64,000 nucleotides of DNA, taken from positions 620,001 to 684,000 of the forward strand of contig NZ_JANQBQ010000001.1 of the NCBI RefSeq assembly GCF_024723825.1. Direction: 5' to 3'. The notes beneath the pieces are model-generated. The model worked only from the letters and a program-made list of their open reading frames with translations, did not search any database and had not been told where the DNA came from. Positions 52,796 through 62,750 of this stretch are shown here, piece after piece. The stretch comes from Romboutsia lituseburensis. Lineage in GTDB: Bacteria > Bacillota > Clostridia > Peptostreptococcales > Peptostreptococcaceae. Position numbers and translations under genes: made by a program. How positions within the stretch are numbered: the first letter of the stretch is position 1; every line of letters starts with the position of its first letter.

Positions 52796-53449
52796 TTATT
52801 TCTCCTCCATCACTATGTAATCTACTAATACACCAGGAGTCATTATCATGTCTTTATTTAAACTTCCTGCTTCTACTAATGTCTCTGCTTCTACTATTAC
52901 TAAATCACTAGCCATAGCTATCATAGGGTTGAAGTTTTTAGTAGTTCCTTTATATCTTGTATTTCCAAATGCATCTACAACACTTCCTTTAACAAGCGCT
53001 ATATCTGCTCTAATTGGTAGTTCTAATAAATATTCAACACCATTAACTATTATTTTTTCTTTTCCTTTTTCTACTAAAGTTCCTACTCCTGTTTCAGTAA
53101 GTATGCCTCCTAATCCAAATCCCCCAGCTCTAACTCTTTCTATTAATGTTCCTTGTGGAGATAATTCTACATCTAGCTTACCTTCACTCATAAGTCTTCC
53201 TGTTTCTGGGTTTGTTCCTATATGAGATGCTATAACCTTTTTGACTTGATTATTAACTATTAATTTTCCTATACCTTTATCTACAAATGAAGTGTCATTC
53301 CCTATTATGGTTAAATTTTTAGCCCCGCTTTCTACAAGAGCATCAATTAAGGTTTCTGATGTTCCACAAGCTAAAAATCCACCTATCATAATGGTCATGT
53401 TATCTTTGAAAAGTTCCTTTATTTTTTCAACTGATACAACTTTACTCAT
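52796..53449 (-). CDS. ctfA: Butyrate-acetoacetate CoA-transferase, alpha subunit
   Basis: 217 residues with the family's MIGGFLACGTSETLI N-terminal glycine-rich region and SPQGTLIERVRAGGFGLGG later. It pairs with ctfB in a heterotetramer. The ATG overlaps the stop of an upstream 46-codon open frame as ATGA, and GGGGG provides its ribosome binding site. Confidence 0.92.
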   Translation of the reverse strand: MSKVVSVEKIKELFKDNMTIMIGGFLACGTSETLIDALVESGAKNLTIIGNDTSFVDKGIGKLIVNNQVKKVIASHIGTNPETGRLMSEGKLDVELSPQGTLIERVRAGGFGLGGILTETGVGTLVEKGKEKIIVNGVEYLLELPIRADIALVKGSVVDAFGNTRYKGTTKNFNPMIAMASDLVIVEAETLVEAGSLNKDMIMTPGVLVDYIVMEEK

Positions 53450-53588
53450 TCATTTTCCCCCACATCTAAATTTAACTTTGTTTTTAAATACTTCATAGCA
53501 ACTTCCTTTATTGCATTTATACATTCTCTAAATCTATTTATATCCTGTGTAGGGCATATATTATCTTCTTTGTTTGTCTTTAGGTACT
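53446..53588 (-). other. Open frame bridging kal and ctfA
   Basis: A 46-codon open stretch out of frame with kal, without a usable start at its upstream end, ends in TGA overlapping the ctfA ATG. A late in-frame ATG with AAAGGAAG upstream would give a 16-residue peptide (MKYLKTKLNLDVGENE). It may be a leader peptide for coupling ctfA translation, a C-terminal extension of kal reached by frameshifting, or a gene relic. Confidence 0.35.
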
Positions 53589-53941
53589 ACACAAGTTCCA
53601 CTGGCTTTGCAAACAACTATAGGTTCAGCTAAAAATTCAGCCGCTGAATCATTTATATCAGGAAGAGGTATTATTACTTTTCTAGCTTCAAATACCATTT
53701 TTCTAGAAGTGTTTCCAAACCCTACTATCTCACCAACAGCCTCTATATAATCACCTGCATATACTGGAGCTAAAAATTCTATATTATCATAAGCCTTAAA
53801 TAATCCTTCATCTCCATCATGTTTTATTAAAAGCTCTGTTGCTACATCTCCAAACAATTGAAGCATCTTTGCTCCATCAACTAAATTCCCACCATAGTGA
53901 GCATCATTACTTCCCATTCTAACTCTTATCATCGCTTTCAT
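53561..53941 (-). CDS. kal: 3-aminobutyryl-CoA ammonia-lyase
   Basis: 126 residues, hot-dog fold, the length of known Kal enzymes. It has [27 protein letters not shown] near the start and [14 protein letters not shown] later. It removes ammonia from L-3-aminobutyryl-CoA to give crotonyl-CoA in lysine fermentation. It lies with bcd, etfAB and ctfAB, which take the product to butyrate. AGGGGGAT precedes the start. Confidence 0.88.
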   Translation of the reverse strand: MKAMIRVRMGSNDAHYGGNLVDGAKMLQLFGDVATELLIKHDGDEGLFKAYDNIEFLAPVYAGDYIEAVGEIVGFGNTSRKMVFEARKVIIPLPDINDSAAEFLAEPIVVCKASGTCVVPKDKQRR

Positions 53942-54075
53942 AATAAAATCCCCCTAAACTTAATTTTTAGTTTATTTGACTTTTGAATATCTATTTAACT
54001 TGTTTTATGTTTCTTTAGTTTACTTAAGCAATGCTAAACTTAAATATGAATGCATTGCTTAAGCAAAATTTATCT

Positions 54076-55053
54076 TTATTTGTTTTTAAATTCATCTATT
54101 AAATTTCTAACTACTTTATTTACATCTCCAACTATTCCAACATCAGCTACTTCAAATATTGGAGCTTCATTGTTTTTATTTATAGCAATTATAAACTCTG
54201 ATTCTTCCATGCCTGCTAAATGTTGTATTGCCCCTGATATACCACAAGCTATATAAAGGTCTGGTCTTACTGTTTTTCCTGTTTGACCTACTTGACGAGC
54301 TTTATCTACCCATCCACTATCAACAACAGCACGAGAAGCACTTACCTCTGCACCTAATAAATCTGCAAGTTCATACAACTTATTCATGTTTTCTTTAGAA
54401 CCTATACCACGACCTGCTGATATTAGTATGTTTGCATCTTCTATATTAACTTTCTTTACATTTTCTTTTACATATTTTAATACTTCAACACTCTTATCAT
54501 CTTCAAACTTAACATTGAAATGTTCTATTATTCCTGTTTTTGAGTTGTCTTTTGGTAGTTTTTGCATTACCCCTGGTCTTACTGTACTCATTTGTGGTCT
54601 GTGATCTGGGCATACAATTGTTGCCATTATATTTCCACCAAATGCAGGTCTAGTCATAAGAAGACCCTTAGTTTCATCATCTATTTCAAGTGATGTACAG
54701 TCTGCTGTAAGCCCTGTTTTTAAAGTAGCACTAACTCTTGGAGCTAAGTCTCTACCTATTGTTGTTGCACCTATTAAAACTATTTCCGGTTTTTTATTTT
54801 CTATTACTTCACAAAGAGCTTTAGCATAGTTGTTAGTTGTATACATTTCTAAGTTTTTATCATCTACACAAATAACTTCATCCGCACCATAAGCTACTAT
54901 TTCGTCGCACAAATTCTTCACATTATTTCCTAACAAAACAGCCGTTAACTTATCAGATAATTTTCTAGATAACTCTCTCCCTTTTCCTAATAATTCCAAA
55001 GAAACCTTTTGAATTTCGCTGTCTCTTTGTTCTATAAAAACCATTACACTCAT
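54076..55053 (-). CDS. etfA: Electron transfer flavoprotein, alpha subunit
   Basis: 325 residues. The FAD-binding C-terminal domain is clear: LISAGRGIGSKENMNKLYELADLLGA, then VGQTGKTVRPDLYIACGISGAIQH. It forms a complex with EtfB and butyryl-CoA dehydrogenase that can bifurcate electrons to ferredoxin. GAGGGG precedes the ATG. Confidence 0.94.
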   Translation of the reverse strand: MSVMVFIEQRDSEIQKVSLELLGKGRELSRKLSDKLTAVLLGNNVKNLCDEIVAYGADEVICVDDKNLEMYTTNNYAKALCEVIENKKPEIVLIGATTIGRDLAPRVSATLKTGLTADCTSLEIDDETKGLLMTRPAFGGNIMATIVCPDHRPQMSTVRPGVMQKLPKDNSKTGIIEHFNVKFEDDKSVEVLKYVKENVKKVNIEDANILISAGRGIGSKENMNKLYELADLLGAEVSASRAVVDSGWVDKARQVGQTGKTVRPDLYIACGISGAIQHLAGMEESEFIIAINKNNEAPIFEVADVGIVGDVNKVVRNLIDEFKNK

Positions 55054-55145
55054 CGTTACCCCTCCTATACAACTTCTATATCTCCGTTTTTTCCTTTAAT
55101 TTATCTTTTATTTTAAGGTTTAAATATTTTCAATTTTACTATTAA

Positions 55146-55934
55146 CTACTTAGTTATTATGAATTTTTCATAAAGAGAATCCATTATTATAGATGCCCCT
55201 TGTTTTTCATCTACTTCATAAAGTTTTCCAGCAGGTTTAACAGCTTTAGTAAATGATTTTTTTACTTTAGTAGGAGAACCTTTTAATCCGATCTCTTCTA
55301 AATTTACGTCTATATCATTTAAATTCCATGTTTCTATTTTACTTTCGTCAAAACATTCATAAATTCCAGATACTCTCATGTGTCTTGGAATGTTCATTTC
55401 TTTTAAAGTAGTTATAAGAAGTGGCATTTTAGCTTTTATAACTTGATATCCATCTTCAAAGGCTCTATTTACAACAACTGAATCATCTTGTATTTCTAAT
55501 TTTTCTACATAAGTTATTGAAGGTATATCAAGATGTTTTGCAATTTGAGGTCCAACTTGAGCTGTATCTCCATCTATTGCCTGTCTTCCAGCTATTATTA
55601 AATCATAATCTAATTTTTTAATAGCTCCAGCTAAAGTACTTGATGTTGCTAATGTATCTGCACCTGCAAAAGCTCTATCTGTAAGTAATATTGCTTTATC
55701 AGCTCCCATAGCTAATGCTTCTCTTAAAGCATTTTTAGCTTGAGGCGGTCCCATTGTCAACACTGTAACATTTGCATCGGTTCTATCTTTTATATTTAAA
55801 GCTTCTTCTAGCCCTGCTTTATCATCTGGATTTATAATACTTGGAACTCCATCTCTTATTAATGTACCTGTTTTTGGATCTAATTTAACTTCTGTTGTAT
55901 CCGGAACTTGTTTAATACAAACTAAAATATTCAT
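55146..55934 (-). CDS. etfB: Electron transfer flavoprotein, beta subunit
   Basis: 262 residues. It begins MNILVCIKQVPDT, and contains TVLTMGPPQAKNALREALAMGADKAILL and IIAGRQAIDGDTAQVGPQIA, typical of EtfB. It takes electrons from NADH in the bifurcating complex. AAGGGGAT precedes the start. Between bcd and etfA in the operon. Confidence 0.95.
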   Translation of the reverse strand: MNILVCIKQVPDTTEVKLDPKTGTLIRDGVPSIINPDDKAGLEEALNIKDRTDANVTVLTMGPPQAKNALREALAMGADKAILLTDRAFAGADTLATSSTLAGAIKKLDYDLIIAGRQAIDGDTAQVGPQIAKHLDIPSITYVEKLEIQDDSVVVNRAFEDGYQVIKAKMPLLITTLKEMNIPRHMRVSGIYECFDESKIETWNLNDIDVNLEEIGLKGSPTKVKKSFTKAVKPAGKLYEVDEKQGASIIMDSLYEKFIITK

Positions 55935-56042
55935 AGTTAATCCCCTTCCTCTTTTATCAAACTTATACCAATCTTTTGCTATACTTTAAGCAACTCATAA
56001 ATTCATCGATCATCCATACAATAACTTAAGTAAAGCAAATTT

Positions 56043-57167
56043 CTATCTTAATAAATCTGCACTTATAACCATTCTTTGCACTTCGCTTGTTCCTTCATAG
56101 ATTTCAGTTATTTTAGCATCTCTCATCATTCTCTCTACATCATATTCACGAGTGTATCCATATCCACCATGAAGTTGAACTGCTTTTGTAGTAACTTCCA
56201 TAGCAACTTCTGCTGCATATAATTTAGCCATTGCTGCTTCTACGCTAAAAGGCTTACCTTCATCTTTTTTATTAGCTGCTTTATATACTAAAAGTCTTGC
56301 AGCTTCTATCTTAGTTTTCATATTTGCAAGTTCAAATTGAGTATTTTGGAAAGCTGATATACTTCTTCCAAACTGTTTTCTTTCTTTTACATACTCAACT
56401 GTTTTATCTAACGCTCCTTGAGCTATTCCTAAAGCTTGAGCAGCTATTCCTATACGTCCTCCATCTAGTGTTTTCATTGCTATTTTAAATCCTTGACCTA
56501 CTTTACCTAATAAGTTTTCCTTAGGAATTTTGCAATTTTCAAATACAAGTTCACATGTTGAAGAACCTCTTATTCCTAATTTCTTCTCTTTTTTACCTAT
56601 GCTAAATCCAGGAGTATCTTTTTCAACTATAAATGCTGTTATACCACGTGTTCCTTTTGATTTATCTGTCATTGCCATAACTATATATATATCTGCAACA
56701 CCTGCATTAGTTATAAAGATCTTACTTCCATTTAATATGTAGTAATCTCCATCTTCTACTGCTGTAGTTTGTTGCGCTGAAGCATCAGTACCTGCATTAG
56801 GTTCTGTAAGTCCAAAAGCACCTAACTTTTCACCCTTAGCAAGTGGTACTAAGAATTTTTGTTTTTGTTCTTCTGTTCCAAATTCATATATAGGAGAAGC
56901 ACCTAACGAAGTATGAGCTGATAATATTACCCCAGTAGTACCACAAGCTTTAGATAACTCTTCAACTGCTAAAGTGTATCCAAAATAATCTCCGCCTTCC
57001 CCACCATATTTTTTAGGGAAAGGTATACCTAGCATACCGCACTCAGCCATTTTATCTACTGTTTCAAATGGAAATTTTTCTTGTTCATCTATTTCATGTG
57101 CAATAGGAGCTACTTCACTTATCGTAAACTCTCTATACATTTGTTTTAATAATTCATATTTATCCAT
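56043..57167 (-). CDS. bcd: Short-chain acyl-CoA (butyryl-CoA) dehydrogenase
   Basis: 374 residues, slightly shorter than the usual 379. FAD-binding segments include [15 protein letters not shown] and [21 protein letters not shown]. The catalytic glutamate is in [16 protein letters not shown]. It reduces crotonyl-CoA to butyryl-CoA, with EtfAB as partner. Next to hbd in the operon. The assignment as butyryl-CoA dehydrogenase rests on context. Confidence 0.94.
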   Translation of the reverse strand: MDKYELLKQMYREFTISEVAPIAHEIDEQEKFPFETVDKMAECGMLGIPFPKKYGGEGGDYFGYTLAVEELSKACGTTGVILSAHTSLGASPIYEFGTEEQKQKFLVPLAKGEKLGAFGLTEPNAGTDASAQQTTAVEDGDYYILNGSKIFITNAGVADIYIVMAMTDKSKGTRGITAFIVEKDTPGFSIGKKEKKLGIRGSSTCELVFENCKIPKENLLGKVGQGFKIAMKTLDGGRIGIAAQALGIAQGALDKTVEYVKERKQFGRSISAFQNTQFELANMKTKIEAARLLVYKAANKKDEGKPFSVEAAMAKLYAAEVAMEVTTKAVQLHGGYGYTREYDVERMMRDAKITEIYEGTSEVQRMVISADLLR

Positions 57168-57192
57168 AATAATTAACCCCCATACTTTTTAA

Positions 57193-58035
57193 TTATTGAT
57201 AATCATAGAAACCTTTTTTAGTTTTTCTTCCTAATAATCCCCCTCTTACCATTTTTCTAAGTAATGGGTGAGCTCTATATTTTGAATCTGCAAATTCACT
57301 GTATAATACATCCATTATATTTAAACATACATCTAATCCTATAAGATCACCTAACGCTAATGGTCCTATTGGATGATTCGCACCTAACTTCATAGCATCA
57401 TCTATATCCTTAGCACTTGCTACACCTTCAGCTAAAATACCAACAGCTTCATTTATCATAGGTATTAATATTCTATTAACTATAAATCCTGGCGCTTCTT
57501 TAACACTTACAGGATTTTTTTGTAAGTTTGTTGATAATTCAAAGATAGTATCATGAGTTTCTTGAGATGTTAGCATACCGTCAATTATTTCTATTAATTT
57601 CATAATTGGTGCTGGATTGAAGAAATGCATTCCTATTACTTTATCTGGTCTATTAGTAGATAAGGCAATTTCTGTTATTGATAATGATGATGTATTTGTT
57701 GCAAGGATTGTTTGTTTTTTACATATATAATCTAATTCTTTAAATAATTTCTTTTTAACTTCCATATTTTCAACTATAGCTTCGATTACTAAATCGCAAT
57801 CCATAGCTTCCTTAATATCAGTTGTTCCTACAAGTCTTTTTAACATATCACTTTTTTTATCTTCTTCTAATCTTCCCTTTGCAACTTGTTTTTCTAAGTT
57901 TTTTGTAATTCTTAATACACCTTTTTCTATATTATCTTGATCTATATCTCTAAGTACTACCTGGTGGTTATTAGCTATTAAAACCTCAGCTATTCCACTT
58001 CCCATAGTTCCGCTTCCTATTACCATTATTTTCAT
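57193..58035 (-). CDS. hbd: 3-hydroxybutyryl-CoA dehydrogenase
   Basis: 280 residues. NAD-binding motif [14 protein letters not shown] at the N-terminus, catalytic histidine region [17 protein letters not shown], and a C-terminal [17 protein letters not shown]. It interconverts acetoacetyl-CoA and 3-hydroxybutyryl-CoA. GGGGG precedes the start. Confidence 0.95.
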   Translation of the reverse strand: MKIMVIGSGTMGSGIAEVLIANNHQVVLRDIDQDNIEKGVLRITKNLEKQVAKGRLEEDKKSDMLKRLVGTTDIKEAMDCDLVIEAIVENMEVKKKLFKELDYICKKQTILATNTSSLSITEIALSTNRPDKVIGMHFFNPAPIMKLIEIIDGMLTSQETHDTIFELSTNLQKNPVSVKEAPGFIVNRILIPMINEAVGILAEGVASAKDIDDAMKLGANHPIGPLALGDLIGLDVCLNIMDVLYSEFADSKYRAHPLLRKMVRGGLLGRKTKKGFYDYQ

Positions 58036-58094
58036 ATAATTTACCCCCTTATTTATTGGTTGTTTACAATCAATAGTCTTTATAATAATTTTTT

Positions 58095-58892
58095 TTATTT
58101 ATTATTAGATATATCTTTTTGTATATCAAATTTAGCATCTCTTTTTTCTAAAAATGCGCTCATACCTTCTTTTTGATCATAACTTGCAAAGCATAATCCA
58201 AATAAGTAACTTTCTAAGTTAATAGCATTATCAAGGTCTATTTCATAACCTTTATTTACTGCGCATTTTGCATATCTTATAGCCAATTGTCCTTTTGATG
58301 ATATTTTTTTACCTAAATCAATACATTCTTGTAATAAATTTTCAGGCTCAACAACCTTATTTACTAATTTTATATTTAATGCTTCATCTGCTTTTATAAT
58401 ATCTGCTGTGTATATAAGTTCTTTTGCTTTGCCTATTCCTACTATTCTAGGTAGTCTTTGAGTCCCTCCAAATCCTGGAAGTATTCCAAGGTTTGTTTCT
58501 ACTTGGCCAAACTTAGCTTTAGTTGATGCTATTCTTAAATCACAACTCATAGCAAGTTCTAATCCTCCACCTAAGCAAAAACCATTTATTCCTGCGATTA
58601 TTGGCTTATCACAGTTTTCTATCTTTCTAAAAAGCTCTGTTCCTAATTTAGAAAATCTTCTAGCTTGTTCAAAATTCATATCCTTCATAGCATCTATATC
58701 TGCACCTGCTACAAACGCCTTACCTTGTCCAATTATTACACCAACATATACCTCTTCATCATCATTTAAAATATCTACTGCCATTTCTAATTCTTTTAAG
58801 ACTTCTTCACTTAGAGAATTTAGATACTTTTCTCTATTTATTTTTATTACATATATATTGTCATGCTTTTCACAAATTAAATTATTAAACAA
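58095..58892 (-). CDS. crt: Enoyl-CoA hydratase (crotonase)
   Basis: About 265 residues. The crotonase pattern is clear: [14 protein letters not shown] and [22 protein letters not shown]-like segment ([16 protein letters not shown]), and [20 protein letters not shown]. It hydrates crotonyl-CoA. I choose the TTG at 58892 since AGGGAG lies 9 bases upstream and the product then starts MFNNLICEK, as in relatives; an ATG at 58901 is too near the site. First gene of the operon. Confidence 0.93.
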   Translation of the reverse strand: MFNNLICEKHDNIYVIKINREKYLNSLSEEVLKELEMAVDILNDDEEVYVGVIIGQGKAFVAGADIDAMKDMNFEQARRFSKLGTELFRKIENCDKPIIAGINGFCLGGGLELAMSCDLRIASTKAKFGQVETNLGILPGFGGTQRLPRIVGIGKAKELIYTADIIKADEALNIKLVNKVVEPENLLQECIDLGKKISSKGQLAIRYAKCAVNKGYEIDLDNAINLESYLFGLCFASYDQKEGMSAFLEKRDAKFDIQKDISNNK

Positions 58893-58910
58893 TATAACCA
58901 TCTCCCTCAA

Positions 58911-59467
58911 ATCTTATTTAATAGTAAATTATATGAAAATTTTTTTTATATATGATAATAAAATATATAATCAATTTTTTTCGTTGCTTATTTGACATTT
59001 ATTTTTGAAAACTATTCAAAGTTTAAATTTTAAACTTCTATATTAATAATTAATTTATACATTTTAAAATCAGATTTTTACTGTACTAAGCTTAGTTTTA
59101 AGCCTGTTTGGCTTTTAATTGAACATAAAAAGACTATGTCAAAGATAAGTCTTTAACATAGTCTTTTTTTGAATTATTTAATTCTATTTTAAGAAATTTG
59201 CATTTTTAAATATTTTAAATTTCATTATTTGAATAATCTTTATTCGGTATATTTATATATATATTTATTTTAATTTTTTAAATACATAGTTATAACCTTA
59301 GTAAATTCAGCATCTTAAACACTATAACTCTAAAATGACACATAAGACTTTAATTATACGTATGTAATATAACACATAGAGTTAAAAATTTGTTAATTAA
59401 TTTAATTAATGCTAAAATGAGGAAAATTTCTAATTAGATAAATTGATACTTTTTAAGGAGGTTGATA
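58911..59467. promoter_or_regulatory. Divergent region, butyrate operon / DUF5412 gene
   Basis: About 550 bases. It should hold the promoter of the nine-gene minus-strand operon. A terminator-like hairpin (59127-59170) lies in the middle with no gene to end. The right part, up to the AAGGAGG before 59468, is the DUF5412 promoter region. I see no gene in it and no riboswitch that I recognise. Confidence 0.45.
59127..59170. terminator. Orphan terminator
   Basis: AAAAAGACTATGT and ACATAGTCTTTTT form a 13-bp stem followed by more Ts on the plus strand. No plus-strand gene precedes it, so it ends an unknown transcript starting between 58911 and 59100, or protects against antisense reading. Confidence 0.6.
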
Positions 59468-59875
59468 ATGAAAAAGAAACATATTAAAAGTTTAATTATA
59501 GTAGCATTGATATTTAGCACTTTTATATACTTAAATGTGAAATCGCATGAAGTTTTGAGTAGAAAAAGTATAAATATAATTGAAGAAATATATTCTCCAA
59601 ATGGTGAGTATAAATCTGTTGTATTCTTAGATGGAGGTAGTGCAACTGTATCTAATAACATAAGAGTTGCAGTTGTGAAGAATAGTAAAAAACGAATCTA
59701 TGATTCAGATGTTATTTTTTTTCAAGATAAAGTAAGTTCTGTAGATATTAAATGGATTAGTGATACTGAGTTAGTTATAAACTATTATAATACTCCATAT
59801 AATAGAATACTTGATAAAATTGAAAATATCGACGACATAAATATTATATATAAAGAGACAGAAAGTAATTTTTAG
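59468..59875 (+). CDS. DUF5412-family membrane-anchored protein
   Basis: 135 residues. An N-terminal membrane anchor (SLIIVALIFSTFIYL) precedes an extracellular domain with IEEIYSPNGEYKSVVFLDGG and IKWISDTELVINYYN, the DUF5412 layout. Function unknown. AAGGAGG lies 6 bases before the ATG at 59468. A terminator follows. Confidence 0.78.
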   Translation: MKKKHIKSLIIVALIFSTFIYLNVKSHEVLSRKSINIIEEIYSPNGEYKSVVFLDGGSATVSNNIRVAVVKNSKKRIYDSDVIFFQDKVSSVDIKWISDTELVINYYNTPYNRILDKIENIDDINIIYKETESNF

Positions 59876-59905
59876 TTATATATCTAAATGTTAGTTTATT
59901 ATGTA

Positions 59906-59945
59906 AAAAGGCTATGCAAGAAATAATTATCTTGCATAGCCTTTT
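59906..59945. terminator. Terminator, copy 1 (duplicated with the SBP relic)
   Basis: AAAAGGCTATGCAAG and CTTGCATAGCCTTTT form a 15-bp stem with a 10-base loop. It lies between convergent genes. A second copy at 62132-62171 has one pair changed on both sides (T-A to G-C), so pairing is kept. Confidence 0.8.
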
Positions 59946-59950
59946 TTAAT

Positions 59951-60430
59951 TTATTTAACGTTTTTCATTGCATTATTTTCAAAATCTGTGTTTACTATAT
60001 CTTTATAAGGAGCTTCTTTGTATAACTCTTTAGCTTCCTTCATTACTTCCATTAACTTATTAAGAACAGGGTCTTTGCTCTATGCATCTACTTCTTTATA
60101 TCTTTTTACAACAGATACTAAATCATCTAAACTCATATCATTAAAAAATAGTTGCATAGCTTTTGCCACTTCTTCATCAGATGCACTTTGTACCCATAAT
60201 TGACCTTTATATACTGCATTTGTAAATCTTTGTATTAAGTCTTTATTTTTATTCATAAAAGATTTAGTTTTTGAATAAGCAGTATATGGTATTTCTCCAG
60301 CATCTTGACCGATTGATGCTACCATATGACCTGTACCATCCTTTTCTAATTATGTTCCAGTTGGTTCAAATGCTGTTGTAAAATCAGCTTCTACACCAAC
60401 AAACGCTCCTATCATTACTCCAAATTAGTA
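59951..60430 (-). pseudogene. ABC substrate-binding protein relic, copy 1
   Basis: C-terminal half of an NMT1/SsuA-like binding protein. Compared with copy 2 (62180) it has a nonsense codon in place of Trp (VDAWSKD becomes a stop), a second stop in the GTQLEK region, and an in-frame 15-base deletion (loss of EESLN-like residues). The N-terminal half is absent. It and its terminator were duplicated as a unit. Confidence 0.85.
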
Positions 60431-60546
60431 ATCAGTTTGTTTATAACATAATAATATTTTAATTTTTTTCCTATTTTTTTACAAATTTTTACAATAAACT
60501 TATGTATAATGCTAATGAGACAATACTTTATTAGGAGGAATAAAAA

Positions 60547-61488
60547 ATGAAAAATTTAAAAAAACTAGGTATAGTAGGTTCATTAGTTATAACATTAATA
60601 TCTACATCAATAGTTGCAAATGCTAACGCTAATGATATAACTGGACATTGGGCAGAGTCTACAATAAAAGAATTCATGAACGCTGGGTATACAGATGGTT
60701 ATGCTGATGGTACATTTAAACCTAACAACTCTATAACTAGAGCTGAATTTGTAACTATATTTAATAATTATTTTGGGCTAACTACAAAAGGTGGAAAATC
60801 ATTTATTGATACTAGAAATCATTGGGCTAAAGATGCAATAGATATTGCCGTTACTAATGGTGTTTGTAATGGTGTAACTAGCATAGAATTTAAACCTAAT
60901 GATCCAATAACTAGAGAACAAGCTGCTGTAATGATTTCAAATTATAAAGACTTGTCCATGATATGGTCTTCTAAATATGGCTTATTAAAAGATAAGTATA
61001 GTGTATCAAATTGGTCTCAAAACGCAGTTATAGGTATGTTATCAGAAGATTTTATGAAAGGATATTCAGATGGAACATTTAAGCCTCAAGGTAAAATTAC
61101 AAGAGCTGAAGCGGTATCTACTTTATCTAGAATAAGTAATACATCGCCTTTTGTAAATAAAACTATACTTGATAATGATATAGCAAAAGTAGATATATTA
61201 AGAAAAGGTAAATCTGAGTATGGTTACTATACTTTGTCTGTAAAAATCACTAATAAAACAAACAAAGCTATCACATTAAGTACAAATGATACATATGTAA
61301 ATGGAAAAAATACATATTCTAATTGTAGTTTAAAAGTTGCTCCAGGTAAAACAGTTACAGGAGATATTGAGTTTAATTATGCTGCTGTAAAATCATTTAA
61401 TAATTTTATTGATATACATGGTTATATAAAAATATTCGATCCTAGCAAATTTAAAACTTTAAATGAAACATTATTTGAAATCAAATAA
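60547..61488 (+). CDS. SLH-domain surface protein
   Basis: 313 residues. Signal peptide (about 1-28), then three SLH repeats: DITGHWAESTIKEFMNAGYTDGYADGTFKP, a middle one with SFIDTRNHWAKDAIDIAVTNG, and a third with MKGYSDGTFKPQGKITRAEAV. The C-terminal 100 residues form a strand-rich domain (DILRKGKSEYGYYTLSVKI) with no known motif. SLH domains attach proteins to the cell wall polymer. AGGAGG lies before the ATG; a TATAAT is present at 60505. Monocistronic with terminator. Confidence 0.92.
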   Translation: MKNLKKLGIVGSLVITLISTSIVANANANDITGHWAESTIKEFMNAGYTDGYADGTFKPNNSITRAEFVTIFNNYFGLTTKGGKSFIDTRNHWAKDAIDIAVTNGVCNGVTSIEFKPNDPITREQAAVMISNYKDLSMIWSSKYGLLKDKYSVSNWSQNAVIGMLSEDFMKGYSDGTFKPQGKITRAEAVSTLSRISNTSPFVNKTILDNDIAKVDILRKGKSEYGYYTLSVKITNKTNKAITLSTNDTYVNGKNTYSNCSLKVAPGKTVTGDIEFNYAAVKSFNNFIDIHGYIKIFDPSKFKTLNETLFEIK

Positions 61489-61490
61489 TC

Positions 61491-61526
61491 AAAAAGGTAG
61501 TTACGTTGAGATGTAACTACCTTTTT
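61491..61526 (+). terminator. Terminator of the SLH gene
   Basis: AAAAAGGTAGTTAC and GTAACTACCTTTTT form a perfect 14-bp stem with an 8-base loop and a T run, two bases after the SLH gene stop. Confidence 0.85.
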
Positions 61527-61585
61527 TACGGTTTAAACCGAAAACTCCTTCAATATTACTCACTTGTGGTACTTATTAGATAACA

Positions 61586-61655
61586 TCTCATTTACGTCCC
61601 CTACTTAAAGTTAAAACTACTTCAGCTCTAGTTATCGGATTATTTAATCCAAATT
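61586..61655 (-). pseudogene. SLH-repeat relic
   Basis: A minus-strand frame reads FGLNNPITRAEVVLTLSR, the end of an SLH repeat (compare FKPNNSITRAEFV in the gene at 60547), then stops. No start. A short remnant of another SLH gene. Confidence 0.6.
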
Positions 61656-61661
61656 TTTATT

Positions 61662-62003
61662 CTAATAACACCTTCCATCTTCATAAGAGTTTACTCTAAA
61701 CTTCCTACTTTCCGAGAAATCACATTTATATTCTCCACTTTCCTCATATTGTGGATTTTCTTTTACTGTTTGACTTACTTCATTTTCTTTTTTCATGTCT
61801 CCTATTACTTTATAATTTGTAGTTGTTAACTCATGTCCAGCTTCAACTTCTCCATATCCTATAGCACCAAATCTTTTTATAGCTTGGTTTATTGCGTCTT
61901 CTTCTGTAAATTTAGAAATAGATTTACATTTAGATATTGCACTTTCATTGATTCTTGGATTAATACTTATCGTAGCAGGTTTTATAATAAATATTAGCTT
62001 TAT
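61662..62003 (-). pseudogene. 5'-truncated gene, family unknown
   Basis: 113 codons open with no usable start codon, ending at TAG 61662. The coding look is strong: INPRINESAISKCKSISKF, EEDAINQAIKRFGAIGYGEVE, then EAGHELTTTNYKVIGD and a Cys-containing tail (EYKCDFSESRKFRVNSYEDG). No known family. It is either a 3' fragment of a lost gene or starts at a non-standard codon. Confidence 0.5.
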
Positions 62004-62131
62004 TTATAGTGTATTATTCACTTTTATAAGTGGTATATTATCATCTATAACTTTTTATCCTATGAGATATAAATACTTAAATTTAAAATGATTTTTCTTA
62101 ATTAAAAATTTACTGAATGTTAGTTTATTAT

Positions 62132-62175
62132 GTAAAAAGGCGATGCAAGAAATAATTATCTTGCATCGCCTCTTT
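62132..62175. terminator. Terminator, copy 2
   Basis: AAAAGGCGATGCAAG and CTTGCATCGCCTCTTTT form the same hairpin as at 59906, with the compensated pair. It follows copy 2 of the binding protein relic. Confidence 0.8.
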
Positions 62176-62179
62176 TAAT

Positions 62180-62685
62180 TTATTTAACGTTTTTCATTGC
62201 ATTATTTGCAAAATTTGTATTTACTATATCTTTATAAGGAGCTTCTTTATCTAACTCTTTAGCTTCCTTCATTACTTCCATTAACTTATTCAAACTCTCT
62301 TCTTTAAGAACAGGGTCTTTGCTCCATGCATCTACTTCTTTATATCTTTTTACAACAGATACTAAATCATCTAAACTCATATCATTAAAAAATGGTTGCA
62401 TAGCTTTTGCTACTTCTTCATCAGATGCACTTTGTACCCATAATTGACCTTTATATACTGCATTTGTAAATCTTTGTATTAAGTCTTTATTTTCATTCAT
62501 AAAAGACTCAGTTGTAGAATAAGCAGTATATGGTATTTCTCCAGAATCTTGACCGATTGATGCTACTATGTGTCCTGTACCATCCTTTTCTAATTGTGTT
62601 CCAGTTGGTTCAAATGCTGTTGTAAAATCAGCTTCTCCACCAACAAACGCTCCTGTCATTACTCCAAATTGTTAATCAGTTAGTT
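62180..62685 (-). pseudogene. ABC substrate-binding protein relic, copy 2
   Basis: 159 codons open from an internal ATG at 62659. It corresponds to the C-terminal half of an NMT1/SsuA-like binding protein: FVGGEADFTTAFEPTGTQLEK, then IVASIGQDSGEIPYTAYS and SFMNENKDLIQRF. Homology starts upstream of that ATG (QFGV) after a stop. The N-terminal lobe and signal peptide are missing. It may have come from the ABC system at 39349, which lacks its binding protein. Confidence 0.8.
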
Positions 62686-62750
62686 AATCACAATAAAATA
62701 ATTCACAAGAGTAGTCTGTAAAAAGACTACTCTTTTAATTAAATATACTA

